Below are positions 10,173-22,717 of a DNA stretch of 64,000 bases, one piece after another; the first letter of the stretch is position 1; the number at the start of each line of letters is the position of its first letter. Source of the stretch: Acanthochlamys bracteata (lineage: Eukaryota; Streptophyta; Magnoliopsida; Pandanales; Velloziaceae); contig CM034139.1 of NCBI GenBank assembly GCA_019914995.1, forward strand, positions 501,001 to 565,000. Direction: 5' to 3'. Made by a program: the position numbers and the translations under genes. The notes below the pieces were generated by a model, which had not been told where the DNA came from, did no database searches, and saw only the letters and a list, made by a program, of their open reading frames with translations.

Positions 10173-13100
10173 ATGGAGGAGGAGAAGAAGGCTCATTCTT
10201 CGTCTTCTTCGATAGCTGCTGCTGCTGTGGCGGAGCTGTACTCTGTTCGAGACGGTTACTTCCCCGCCGATCACGCAACAAAGCTCTCCCGTCTCCGATC
10301 TCTGTCCGACTCCGCACTTCATCAACTCAACAACTCTTTCCCTCCAGGTTCTTCCTCTATCAATTCATTGATCAGTTGATTGGTTCATTGGCTTGAATTG
10401 TATTGGGTTTGAATTGGTTGGTTGATTGATTGATTACAGAGGAGAGGAGATCGTCGGTGAAGAGGGCGGAGTACGAGTTCTTATGGGGGAAGATCCTGGA
10501 TGTCTTCCCTGACTACAGCAAAGAAGCTGAAGACCATCTCTCCAAAGCTGTAAATCTTTCTCGTGTTCTTTTAATAAATAAATAATTTAAACTGCAAATG
10601 AAGTGACCATCTCCTATAAAACTGTAAATATTTAGAGTTTCTATTTTTTTAATTTCCAGTTTTAGATTTTCCACTTCATAGTTGATTTATTGTTGTTTTT
10701 CATTTTCTAGTATAATTTGTGATATAACTGGAGTAGTTCATTGTTGATTTATTGTTGTTTTCCATTTTCTAGTAGAACATGTGACATAATTGGAGTAGTT
10801 CATAGTTGATTTATGGTTCAATTATGTATGCTGTACGTTTCTTTTAGTTATCCTATTTTTAGCTGAATGCATTTGTATGCTTAAATACTTCTTAAGTAAT
10901 TTATGGTTGATCTTTACCAATCTGTACCTTACTTGTTTTTTTTTTTTTTTTGTTTGTTTTTCCCCCCAGTAGAATACATATTACAACTGGTATAGTTGAT
11001 GGTTGAAATATGGTTGGATTGTGTATGTTGTAGGTGAAGTTGAACCCCTCGCTTATGGATGCATGGCTTTCCCTTGGCAATTGCATTTGGAAGAAGGGTG
11101 ATCTTGCTGCAGCCAAAAATTGCTTTTCACTTGCTCTTTCCAAGGTGATTTGCATCTCTACTCTATTTCGGAAGGCTTGTTTTTTGTTTATTCACAGTGA
11201 AAATTTCATACAAAAATTTTGTTTTTGTACACATTATGATTACTATCACGGAGTTGTTTTTGTGGTGATAATACCAATAGGGACCTGACAAGAGGATTCT
11301 CCGTCAATTGTCAATGCTTGAAAGAAAAATTTCGCAAGGTAAGAAAACTACTGAAGGCACTTTATAGGTTCTTGATTGCATATGATTCAACTATCTTCTT
11401 TGGACATGTTTATTGATTCATGGATCATTCTTCGCAAAAAACTTACCTTTCTCTTGCTTATAATATGCGAAGGGATAAAATTATTGATATCTTAAGAGTT
11501 GTTTAGGTGCACAAATTAGTCTCTATGGACATGTGAAAAAACGATGTTCAAGTGAATATAGAGTGTCGGTTTTAGTCTTACCTTCATCAATGTTAAGTGA
11601 GGACCACATTTCATGGCACAGGAAGGTAGTTGCACTTAATTTTTTGTCATGCTGGCTTCATTCTTTCTATGGCCAGGGAACCTAACCCCCTGAACTTTCT
11701 ATGTACATCAAGTTTTGTCCAAATAACAGTTTGCTTAGATTGATGGGTGTTGAAGTAAGTTAAAATTCTTCTGAGGGGAAGAGCAGGAACTAGAAGACTT
11801 GGTCAGCCTCTTTGAAAAATGACTTGCTTGTTAGTGACCAGACTGAAGGCCATTAATGTTGATAATCACTGCCTTCATTTGCTATTGTATGAATTCTACA
11901 GGCGAGTCTCTAACCAAAGTGGGAGCTGTTTACTTCCCCAATTTAGTTCTCTTTTTTTTTTAAATTTTTGTATATTGCACTTCTTGTTTGATTGTCTACT
12001 TTTGCGCTTACTGTTGTAGGTTACTTATTTTATGTTTATAGGCACTGAAAAGCAAGGACAAGCTGTTGAAGAAAGCATTCATCTTGCAAAAGAGGCTGTA
12101 ATGTTGGATATTAAGGATGGGAATTCTTGGTGTATGTTTCTAGTTCCTTTGAAGTTGAAGATATTGATAGTTTGCCTTTTTCCAATATTTAATATTTCAT
12201 GAGCATTATTAATCAAAGCCAAGTTTGATAGCACGTTCATTGAATTGTTCTAAATTTACATTCGTTAGTCAATTATGAAGATAGTGAAGTACACCTGCAG
12301 TCACTATATTACACTCTTTAACGTTGATGTTTGATAAATCTTATAGATTTTCAGCTCATATGTAGTCTCGTATACATCTATGCTTTTGCATTTCTGATTT
12401 ATGTGATACTTTTATGTTAGCTTTTCTATGAGGTTTGGTAAATCGAACTGTGCGACAATGGTTGTGCATGTGCTAGAAACTAGTCTCTGACAAGTAAGAA
12501 AATGTTCGCTATTGCCTCTTAACTTTTGGTTACAAAGTCCAGACTATTGTAGGGGATAGATGACATGCTGCCTTGTGAAGTATCCACCTTTTATATATGA
12601 GACAGATACTAGATGAATTTATCATATCGATGATAGGATATATGTGTCCTTTTGTATATTATAGTTTAGAATTACTATCCAAATGAAGGATCAGAGCTAA
12701 TTTACTGATGATCATTGTCACTTTAGATGTAAATGTGCTTAAGTATTTTTCTTGATGATGATAGAAGTATTAGTCCTTGGTTGGTTTTAGTAGTGTGCTG
12801 TTTTTGCTCCACTCAACACTGTTCTATAGATCCTTCATTACCAGACACCAACTTGAAGTCATATTTCAAAAACTAAAGTTGTGCTATTGCAACTTCAAGT
12901 TTAAGAAGCAGGAAGCATATTTTTCAGGTCTAGAGTTAGACCATGAAGGTATTCTTGTGAAACACAGATGTTGGAACATACAGTTCATAACTTTTTTGAG
13001 TTCTAGACACTGTATCTATTCTTATCAAGTTGTCTTTATATAACTGCTTTTACTTCATTGCGTGCAGTCCCTACTATCACTAGTTTGAAGGTTTTGGATT

Positions 13101-16100
13101 AAGGTTATAATTTTAGGTCTTTTTTGTGGACTCCCAGACAATTTAGGAAATGCATATCTTACTTGTTTTTTTGCAACTGGTGCATGGGACCATGACAAAC
13201 TTCAGCAATCACTGAAGGCCTATCAAAATGCTGTAAGGATTGAGCATTGTCATGCCTTAATGTTTTAGTCTAATTTTCTGTTCCGTTTGCAAGTAAACAT
13301 GGACTCATGGGGGTTTAAATTACATTGTCATTCTTTTCCTTCATCAATGCAGGAAAAGGATGAACTGATGAAATCTAATCCAGATCTTTTCTTCAATCAT
13401 GCAACGGTATCTGTTTACTTTTTATGATAGTCAAACCTTCCTAATGATATTTTTCTCTTACTTGGTTGATGTTGGTGCATGTCACCATGTTGTTGGATTA
13501 ATTAGAACCTATACTTGTAACTGTTTTCATGTTTGATGGAAAGCAAAATCCTCAGGCAAACAAATATCTTGAAAACTATGAACGAGCTCTCCGTGGTTTT
13601 GAAGCTGCTGCATCAAGGGATCCCAATCTCAATGCTGATGAAGAAGTTCAGAAGATAATTGAGCTTCTTAACAAGATAGAAAGTTCTTTGAAGGTAATTT
13701 TTATTTTTGGTTTTTTTTGTTTGTTTGTTTGTTTTCAATCAACTGTGTCTATTAGCCATGAAGAAATCTCGTTTAAGCACTGAGGACCATAAAGCAAACG
13801 TGTTCAAGAATCTACCATAGAAATTTCTAGACAGTTTTCTAGTAAAATATAAATGATTGTTAGATGGAATCTCATTGTTTCACCTATGCAATCTCATCAA
13901 AAGGTAGTTTTAGCTAAGGTTAGTTGTTGTAGCACTACTGTTTCTTTCTGAGACTATGCCGAGATGTTTACTTGGCATAACTCATTCCATTTGTGTGATG
14001 AAGGATGTCAACTTTTGAAAAATTCTCAACCCAAGCCCTCATCATTAAGGTTGTTTCTATCTGATTTGGTCTACAGCCCCCTAATTATGTATTTGTTCAG
14101 TTTGATGAGCTTTTTATTCAACTTGGATAATTTAGTGGGGTTGGTATCTCCTCCTGTTTCTTCAGACAATCTTGTAGGAAATGACTATAATTCTTATTAT
14201 GATGGTATTCCTAGTTGACATCTATTGCTGGTGCATGTCATCAAGCGTGCTTCTTGAATCTCCAATATTAGTGATGCTAAGTAGTTAGTTTCCATTATGC
14301 TCTTGATGAAATCCGCCCTTTGAAATCTAACCTGAATACTCAGATGCAAGTACATACTTCTCAATAAGTTATCTAATATGAACTGATGTTTATGTGGTAC
14401 TTGTATTTCTATTTATGAGATTAAACTAATTTTTTCTTTTTCAAGTAATAGGAGTATTGGTTTTGAAAATAAACAACCCAAGTCCTCATTGTTGAGGTTG
14501 TTTCTGCTGTAATTCTTTTATCTCTTGAGATGTTGCCAAAATTTTGGAGAATGTTGAAGTACGTCAGTAAGGGATTTAGAATTTCCTCCTTGAATGTCTG
14601 GGGCTTTGGACTTGTATGTGCATATTACGAGGTTGGTGCATCTTCATAGTTTCTCTTGGAAATGGCATGATTGTGCTTTTCTAAGTTTCCTTTTTTGTAT
14701 GATTATCGGTTAGATAGAGGAAATTGCATTGTGCTGTAACTGTTATGCGCATTGCAGCTTGTCTCTGAATTCCTTCCTCTGTATTCTATATGAGTAGCAA
14801 ATTTTGCAGGGTCAAATAAGGCACAAACGACTTGCTTCCGTTACATCATCCTTGGTCGAAGTTAATTGTAAGCATTAACTGCTATATTAATAAACCTCTT
14901 CCGTCAAACTGGTTCATGACTTGTTTCTGAAATTCATTATTGCAAATTCTTTTGAAGTAAATTCATCACATGAGAAAGCAACCATTAGATCTCTTGTGGA
15001 GGGTTTGAACAAAGGAATTGCAGTTATCGGAAGAGTCTTCCTCTTTGTAAAGCATGTGGATATTGCACCATTGTAAGTCCATCATTCTGCCTATGGTGTG
15101 TTTGACAATCTTATTTTGGAAGAGTTACTGCCCTCAAGAAATCTGAAAGTTGAGAATGTTTCTTATTATTATTACTTTTTATCAATAAAATAAATTTTAA
15201 TATCATGTGATGTAGAATCTTCAAGATAGCATTTTTATTGGAACCAAGATATTTGGATTATTTTTTAAGATTTTTGGATATATTTATTTAACACTTCAAG
15301 CCTGTGAGCAATGCAATAGGGAAAATGTTATGGACTAAGAATAGTGGAGAACTTGGTATGATGTATGCAACAAATTCATATCTGATATAGTAAGAATAAG
15401 CATTTGAGACCGAGAGTTGTAGATTGTTATTGGATAGTACTTTTTTTTTTTTTTGTGGTGAAAGACTGTGTTCACTTGTAATCTTAGAATATTTGGGGAA
15501 TGTCCACCTCTGGTAAGATATTTTTCACTTTTCACCTATATCATTACTACCAGGAGTGCAGAAAATAGGTTCTTATAACTCTGATGAGTAGTAAAACCAT
15601 CAGAAATGAAAGGTTTGTAACCAACTACATTTATCAGTACTGAAATTTCCAGATGTAATAATGTATCTGAATATCATAGTGCTAATGTCAAATTTCTGTA
15701 TGCCCCTCCATCTCTTGCAGATACTACATAGCATGTGATTCAGATGGCACCTTCTTTGTTCTCTCCATATATGGCCTACACAAAGATGCTGTAAGAATAA
15801 CTGTCGAATTTATCTTCTTCCGAATGTCATATTTTATTATGGTTTCATGTCTTTTGGGAAGATAAAAACTTAGTCAATGCCAAGTAGGCAATGCCAAATA
15901 TTATATAGATACTAGTTTCCTTTGTAATATGGGATATCAATCCTTTGGGTACTCCAGTTGCAGTTGTAGGCAAAGCGTGCTTTTAAGCTAAAGCCCTCTA
16001 ATACTGAAGAAAAACTTTAGAGAATGCAGTCTAATTTTATGATCTCGTCTCTGGAGTTTCTAGTTTGAACCTAACAAATGAGATCATGTTACTCTAATTT

Positions 16101-17858
16101 AACTGTAAGCCTATATCCTTTGAAGGAAAGACCTGCCTGTAGTTTGCATCTCTCTTTGATTTTCTTCCTTATCCAAGAGGACTGGTTTTATTTTAGACTG
16201 AAGGAACACTTCTGGAAGCTGCTTGTCTCTGTTGCCGTTATTTTACTGGTGAAGACTTAGGCCTGCATAGTGTTAAATATCGGTCATCTTTGTGCATCCT
16301 AGGTCAACACTAGTATTTGGTAATGAATGAAGTGCAATAAAATTCTCAACTTTCTAGATACACTGGATATTGCAATTATGAAGTCCAAAAAAAGGTTCAT
16401 GAATTGTTATGTTACTATTTATTAAATATGAATAGCTGCATCTTATTGTCTTATAAGCAGGTATGTTGGGCGAGCTATTTGGATGCTCATTAACATTTTG
16501 TGATCTCTAACTTTGCACTGAGCTGGTGGCAACTTTCAGATTAAAGAAGGAGATCGAGTAACACTGCTGGAACCCTATTTTCGTGATATTAAATTTTCAT
16601 GGAATAACAAGGTGATCATTTTTTGTGGCCACCCTTTAAGATATATCAAGAAATTATTATTTATATGAATTTCTACCTTTTTGCTTTCCTTGATTTAACA
16701 TGAAGATGCGGTTACTTTTTATTATCATGAGTTGCCCAACTTTTAGTATAATGAATAAAGTACTATACGAATGGCTTTGAAGTCACTCTGATCTGTTTTC
16801 CATTGTGAGATTGTGGTGCTTGGAGTGTAGCAAATAAAACTGAACCGGAACTGATACAAACTAGATTTGATCATGTCAATGGCAAATTTTGAAAGGGTAA
16901 AATGAAAGTTGCAACTCTTGGAGCTGTTATGGATTTCTTGAAATGGTTCATTTTTTATACTTACAGAGACTGAATCAATGTACTGCTGTCATTATATTTA
17001 TACTATGTTACTCAGACCCTTCAAAATTCAATTCATAGGTAGGATATGCTAACCTTGTCCTATACTTCTCATTGTCGTAGGAGGAGAAATATCATGTTTA
17101 GCATCTATTGTGGCATTAGTACGACTTTATTGGTTAACTTCTAGAGAAATGGTATTAACACTTGTAACTATCTGATTAGTGATTTTATTAGATAATTAGT
17201 ATTTTTAATTATTTTCTATACCCAGTTGGAAAATTGGATACTCAGACAAATGACATAGTTGTTTGTGTGTGAGGAAAGACACTACAAGCTCTTTTCCCTT
17301 TATCCGCAACAGCGCACCCATATGTAGTTCCTTAATGTGGATAAACACCTGCGTATGATTGAAGGACTTAAGTTGATAAAATGTGGTGTGGCACCATGAG
17401 GATAAGCTTAGGGACATCTTTGCTGATTTGGGCATGTAACTTGGAGACCCATGGATGCAGCTGCTAGTATATTTTTTACTTTTATTATTATTTTTTTAAT
17501 ATGAAACTATCACAAATCAGAATGTGGGAATAAAATGACAGTTTTATTTATTTATTATCAATATAGTAAAGTTTTACATTTGTGTGTTTATCTTCTTAAT
17601 TTGTGGCAGATTTTTGTATGTTTAACTTAAGTACTTTGTGTAGATTTTTGGATGATTTTATGGATGGTTTCATCAATTTCCTTTTTGTCGGTTGGCCATC
17701 ATCTTTCCTAATTCTTTGCTTTTGTGCATGACATCAAGCAGAGTTATGAATTCAAGTTAGTTCGGCTGGACTTTAGGGAACAAATTCTTGTGAATGAAAA
17801 AGCACCATCACCGCATTACGCCACGAAACCTTCACTGATTGCTCAACACAAATCATGA
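10173..17858 (+). CDS. TTC5 (STRAP)-like tetratricopeptide repeat protein (13 exons)
   Basis: A TPR protein with a C-terminal OB-fold-like domain, matching the plant relatives of animal TTC5. In animals TTC5 is a p300 cofactor and also takes part in tubulin autoregulation; the plant role is not established to my knowledge. Exons: 10173-10347, 10440-10549, 11034-11144, 11281-11338, 12042-12131, 13138-13232, 13353-13406, 13556-13693, 14810-14867, 14958-15072, 15721-15790, 16540-16611, 17742-17858. All phases join to a single 420-residue frame, close to the family length. TPR signatures include [21 protein letters not shown] (about residues 97-117), [13 protein letters not shown], and [16 protein letters not shown]. 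The tail from about residue 310 ([39 protein letters not shown]) fits the TTC5 OB domain. The N-terminus is Ser/Ala-rich. The acceptor of exon 10 (TTTGAAG) is weaker than the others. Confidence 0.9.
10677..10818. repeat. 62-bp tandem repeat in an intron of the TTC5-like gene
   Basis: Two full units (10677-10738 and 10739-10800), each starting CAT.GTTGATTTATTGTTG and ending GGAGTAGTT, are followed by the first 18 bases or so of a third. A weaker relative, with GTTGATGGTTGAAATATGG, lies at about 10970-11025 just before exon 3. This is intronic and probably neutral. Confidence 0.8.
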
Positions 17859-20243
17859 CATTTTTTTTCCAATTCAAGTTTGGAACCTGGAAGGCTATAC
17901 TCTTGTTGGAAATCCTCGCGCGCATTCATAGTTAGTATATGTGCTCTGATACCAGAATATGGTAATTCAAATCCAGTGAATTTTGTATGATATGTATCTT
18001 ATTTCCATGACTTGTTTGTATGTATGCTGTTGTGTTGGTGTGTTTCACTTGCTGGATTTGTTCAAATGTACTGTTGTATGTTGGTGTATTAAGTTGCTGG
18101 TTTCATTATTCATTTTCTCGTATATCTCTCTCTAGACGTATGGTTTTTAGTGTCCCAACCACAAAATTAGAATGACCATCACATAAACTGAGCACCAAGG
18201 AAGTCCCACTTTTGCAGAATGTGCTATCACTTATTGTATTGTTAATGACTTGATTGGCTACGTATTAAAAAAACACGCTTTGAGATTTAAGTTTTCTTAG
18301 ATGTTTTGGGAGTGCTTTTGAGAATGAATTTTTCTATAAAAAAATATTTTAAATTTTTTGTTAAAATAAGTTTATTTTTTATTTTAAAAATAATAAATAA
18401 TAATAATAATTTTTAATTTTATGTAAAATATAAAAATATTATAGAAGATTCAATAAGAACTATAAAATAAAAAAATTAGAATAAAAAAAAGTTCAAAAGC
18501 ACTTTGCTTGGAAAGTGATATTACATTCAGCAAAATACGAAACGAAGTGGGTTATAAATAATTGGGTGTGTTCTTTTCACCCTTACTGCTCACTTCCTTC
18601 CACCAAAAGTTTTTTCTTCATTCATTCTCAGCTAGACAAAAGAACGTAAAAACTAACCTCCAACTCATTTGTTCTTACAAAATAACATAAAACTAAATTC
18701 ATTTCTTCCACCGACACTAGTTATAGTAACTCACTTTTTAATAATACACTTTCTAATTACTCACTTCTAGCCTAAAAAAACAAAAGCTTCTCTGGCTGCA
18801 GATTTGGGTCTAAGAAAGCTGGTATTTGACTCTGCTGCTCCTAATCTTTCAGCTATTAAAAGACCAACAGAAAGGGAACTAAGAACAATTGAACAATACG
18901 ATAATCATATATAAGGGAAATAGTGTGGACACGCCTGCCAAAGAGATAGTAAGTGCTAAAGCATCATGATGCAACCATGTAGTTTACTGAGGAAAGTGAT
19001 CAAAGAAATCCCTTCCAAATAGGAGAGAAGTTGGGCTTGGAGTCGGTGTCAAGATGGTTGTTGCTTGCATCCATTGACGAGTCCTTGAATACCAACATTC
19101 ATCTTGCATTCACCTTCCTTGAATTTTGACATGAAGAATGTGGTGATGGTGTTGCAACAACAATAGAAGTGAGCATGGCCAACGAAAAAGAAGATATCAA
19201 TCTCAATCTTGGACATCAGTCCCATCTCAGAGGAGTTGGAGCTTGAGAAGCACAAAGTCTAGTCAATATAAAATCTTTAAAAGCTACTGACCAGAGTGGT
19301 GACAATACCGATATTTCGCACCAACGGTTGGTTGGCCTCCATTAATGGTGGTCTTTGCTAGCTGCAGCTTCTCACAGTTCTCTTTTTGCATGGAGCAGCA
19401 TAGAACAACCTTCAAAGAGCAACTTAGTGATATGAATCGGCATTGATAGTACTCCCTTCAACAAAACAAGCAGCTAGCAGATATTGCAAATCCTTTAACA
19501 TTGATAGTCCTCCATTCAACGTAGAATCCTTTGTGGAGGGAGAATCAATATGATTCATTCATCAGCTAGCAGATAATGCATATCCTGATCATGTAAGATG
19601 GACCCAAAATCATAACCAAGTCAATTCTACCCAATAAAGGGTTAGAAGTAGCTAAGCATCCTTCCTTACTAGAACATAATAGAATAGGGGCGACAGCTGA
19701 AAGAAACTACCTTGCTTTATGCTTTGTTGAAGAGCTCCAGTTTTTGCTGCTCCTGCATATGCAAATTATGCAGTGCAATGCAAATGCAAAGCATTCAATT
19801 AGTGAAGCACCAGAGGGCACAGGTTACAGTAATTAGGTGCAGAATGGTAGTATCAGTAATGGGAGGCAAATAGGCAATGCATTTAAGCAACCAACTTGAT
19901 ACATGGGGCGTAACATAAGATGGGATATATACAGATATGCTGAGGTAAGAATCAATGAAACTGTTGGTGCTTTAGAGAAGCACAAGTTCCACCAACCACC
20001 TTAGAGTTCAGAGTGTTGCAGAGTTAGAACTAATAGCAGACAGAACTTTGCTTCACCTGCATTTTGTTTTCATTTCAATCAGTTTTCCGAATTGCCATCA
20101 ATCTGTGATAGTCCAAAATATCTATAGTGCATGCTGTGCCATTCATGATCACTTACTAATAAGCTACACCTACTTCTGACCCGTCCTATCAAGCGATGAA
20201 CTGTAATGGCACCACCTTTGCAATTTTCAAGTTGCAACCTTAA
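17859..20243. other. Intergenic, no recognised gene
   Basis: The 3' region of the TTC5-like gene is followed by an AT-rich MITE copy (18308-18507). From 18530 to 20240 the sequence has ordinary complexity and could hold a decayed gene or a non-coding transcript. Open frames on the minus strand at 19049-19255 and 20079-20261 are short and I recognise neither. A degenerate local duplication occurs at about 19441-19585 (CATTGATAGT, CAGCTAGCAGAT words each twice). Confidence 0.4.
18308..18507. mobile_element. AT-rich MITE-like copy
   Basis: It opens GGGAGTGCTTTTGA and closes TTCAAAAGCACTTTGC, so the ends share an inverted AGTGCTTTTGA core. The interior is the A/T-run pattern of the family best seen at 53351-53605, here in the reverse orientation. 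Confidence 0.6.
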
Positions 20244-20901
20244 CGGTATGTTTGAATACATGAGTAAAAAATAAAAATAAGAAGACAGATAGAAATAGCA
20301 GTTATTTAACCTTACAATATTTGGATATATAGTAAGAATAATAAATTAATTATTTTGGATAGATGGATAAATGAATGAGTAATGGTAGTAAATTTTTTAC
20401 AGAAGATTCAAATACCCTTTTTATTTATATTAATCTAACTTTTATTAATATAATTTTAAACATACTTTATTAAGATAACTTTTAGATTAATTTTTTATCT
20501 TAATCTAATTTTATATTAATTTTAAATATAATTTACCAAAATTCTATCAATTATTAAATATAAAACTAATCATATAATTTTATTATTTTTTCTACCAATT
20601 AAAATCAATTAAATAAAATATTATAAAAATATAATAATAATAATAATGTGTTAATTAAAAATAAATATTAATTAAATAAAAAAATTAAAAAGAAATAAAA
20701 GGATAAAAGGATTGCTTCCTTTCTTGTCACCATGCTTACCACCGATTTGGTGGGTACATATATAACTATGGAACAGTGAAAATGATGGAAAACTGCTCCT
20801 CTTCCTTCTTTTTTATGAAAATATTACCAAACTTGGGTAGAGATGAATAAATGTGTTACCTTCACCATTACTCCATGGCTACCTATAATCCAAACAGATC
20901 G
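20244..20901. mobile_element. Tourist-like MITE, copy 2 (658 bp)
   Basis: Same family and same orientation as 236-916. Termini are CGGTATGTTTGAAT and, on the other strand, CGATCTGTTTGGAT. TAA flanks both sides (20241-20243, 20902-20904). Internal landmarks shared with copy 1 include TTTGGATATAT, TTTATTTATATTAAT, AACTTTTAGATTAATTTTTT, TGTCACCATG and TTTGGTGGGTACATAT. The two copies differ at many positions, so neither is recent. Confidence 0.82.
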
Positions 20902-20904
20902 TAA

Positions 20905-22717
20905 ATTGAAAGAGGATGTAAAGTAAATGAAACCCAAATATAGTTCTAGAAATCATATTTTCCTTCGAAGGATTTGGTGATGGTTCTGTGGGAGACAACG
21001 TTTACACGTCTGGAAATTAAGATCACAAGTGATCACAGTTTTGGAAGTCTACACCAAGAGAGACCATTTCTAGTCACAAGGGTATTGATTTTCTTTTATA
21101 CACTACAATGTAGAATGTCAATTTCATGTAAGATTGCAAAGAATCTTATACAAATTTGAAGGGCCTAATATTACAGCTATATACAACTTAAAAATCCACA
21201 GACAAAGGTTACACATCAACACAAAGAAATGAGAAGCATTAACTATGGATTTTGCAACCTCACTCCAGATCATATATCATGATTTTGCAGCCGGTGCGAG
21301 TTTGCATGTATAAACAACTTTTTTATCATGTGCACCACTATAACTGTAGTATAAGCTTTTAGTTCAAAATACGTCCTTAAGAATACAGTAGCAACTTTGT
21401 ACAGTAGCAATCTACCTTTTGGTAAATTTATATCATATTTATACTAATAACAGATAAGGAGGGACACATACAACCAAGTCCAGAAATTATTTGAATATGA
21501 TTAATGAAATTTTTAGTAATTTGATCTGCTCTCTGCACATGCTACATCAGTAGTAGTAAACTATGTGGCACTTCAACATAAAATATGAAGAAAGGTATTA
21601 AGAGAGTATTTGGGAGTCACTCAAGACAAGATTTGTCTTTCATATGTTTGGACTGAAGCTTTACATACACGAACGTTGCAGCTAACCAAATATTCACATT
21701 GTTTTTTTCCTACCAAAAATAGTGGAGAATCTCAATTGGAATAACTATTGGTGACATCACAAAGTGGACCAATAATAAACTCGCAGTTCTCAGTACCATA
21801 GAAATACAATGTTGCTATTTCGCATTCCACCTGCTTAAGAACAAATTCATGATAAACGAATGAACCAAAATGGTCCATCCAAAAAATGGTCCAGCAGAAA
21901 AATGAAAATACTGAAGTATGGAAATCAATGGCTGGAAGAAGACCCACCAAGTTGGAAATTTGGAATCATAGATGAGACAACTGTGACTACAACAAATCAA
22001 CCCAGAGGATATTCTAAATCAAACCCATCTAGACTTGGAGACAGGAATCAATCTAGATTAGTGGTAGCATCAAAGTAGATAGTAGACAAACTTGTATTTG
22101 TAATGTGGTAGGAAAGCAAACAGGATGCATAGATACACTACTAGTCCAAGATCCATCAGTAGCTGAAAACCTTTAAAACCCGACATTCCTAATTAACAAG
22201 GAACTTAAGAAGAAAGAAAATCCCTCAAAAAAGTATGTTACCTAACGAATTGAACCAAAGAGGTTGGTCTCTCTCTTAAAGATGTAATACTCGTCCCGGA
22301 GCATGGGAATAGAAGCAACATGCTTTGTTCTTTCTTTCTTTTTCTTTTTTTCTTTTTCTTTTTTTTTAATTTTTTACTTTTGAGTGGATAAAAACAAGCA
22401 GCAAGCATTATTCTTACACCAGATTTAAACACAAAAGAGCAGATGTGAGATGGAATTTTGTACTATTTTCTTACTTCTCAATGGCTCGTTCATAGAAAGT
22501 TAGGAATCTTTGGAAAATACCAATTCATTTTAAATTTGAAATTCAGGTCATAATGTAGGGCACAACTACGTTAGGTGACTTTCCATATTTTATACATCTT
22601 CCTATTGAGATTCAATAGACAAATGAAATGGTTGAGAACTCTTACCAAACAAGAAGATAATCTTGAAGACTAGATATAGCTGTTGGTAAGATCAGAGCAT
22701 TTTGCTTATGAATTCAT
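20905..22717. other. Intergenic, downstream of the FLD-type gene
   Basis: No assigned gene. The open frame at 21860-22078 (+, 72 codons, containing WLEEDPPSWKFG) has a protein-like look but I cannot place it. It may be a scrap of a mobile element. A pyrimidine tract (CTTT repeats) runs from about 22325 to 22378. The last few hundred bases probably include the 3' untranslated region of the minus-strand gene ending at 22718. Confidence 0.4.

Noticed and set aside
12777-13043. 88-codon frame inside the TTC5-like gene
   Set aside because: It lies wholly within an intron between well-defined exons and has no recognisable content.
22325-22378. CTTT-rich tract as a possible regulatory element
   Set aside because: Simple-sequence pyrimidine tracts are common in plant spacers and nothing ties it to a gene start.
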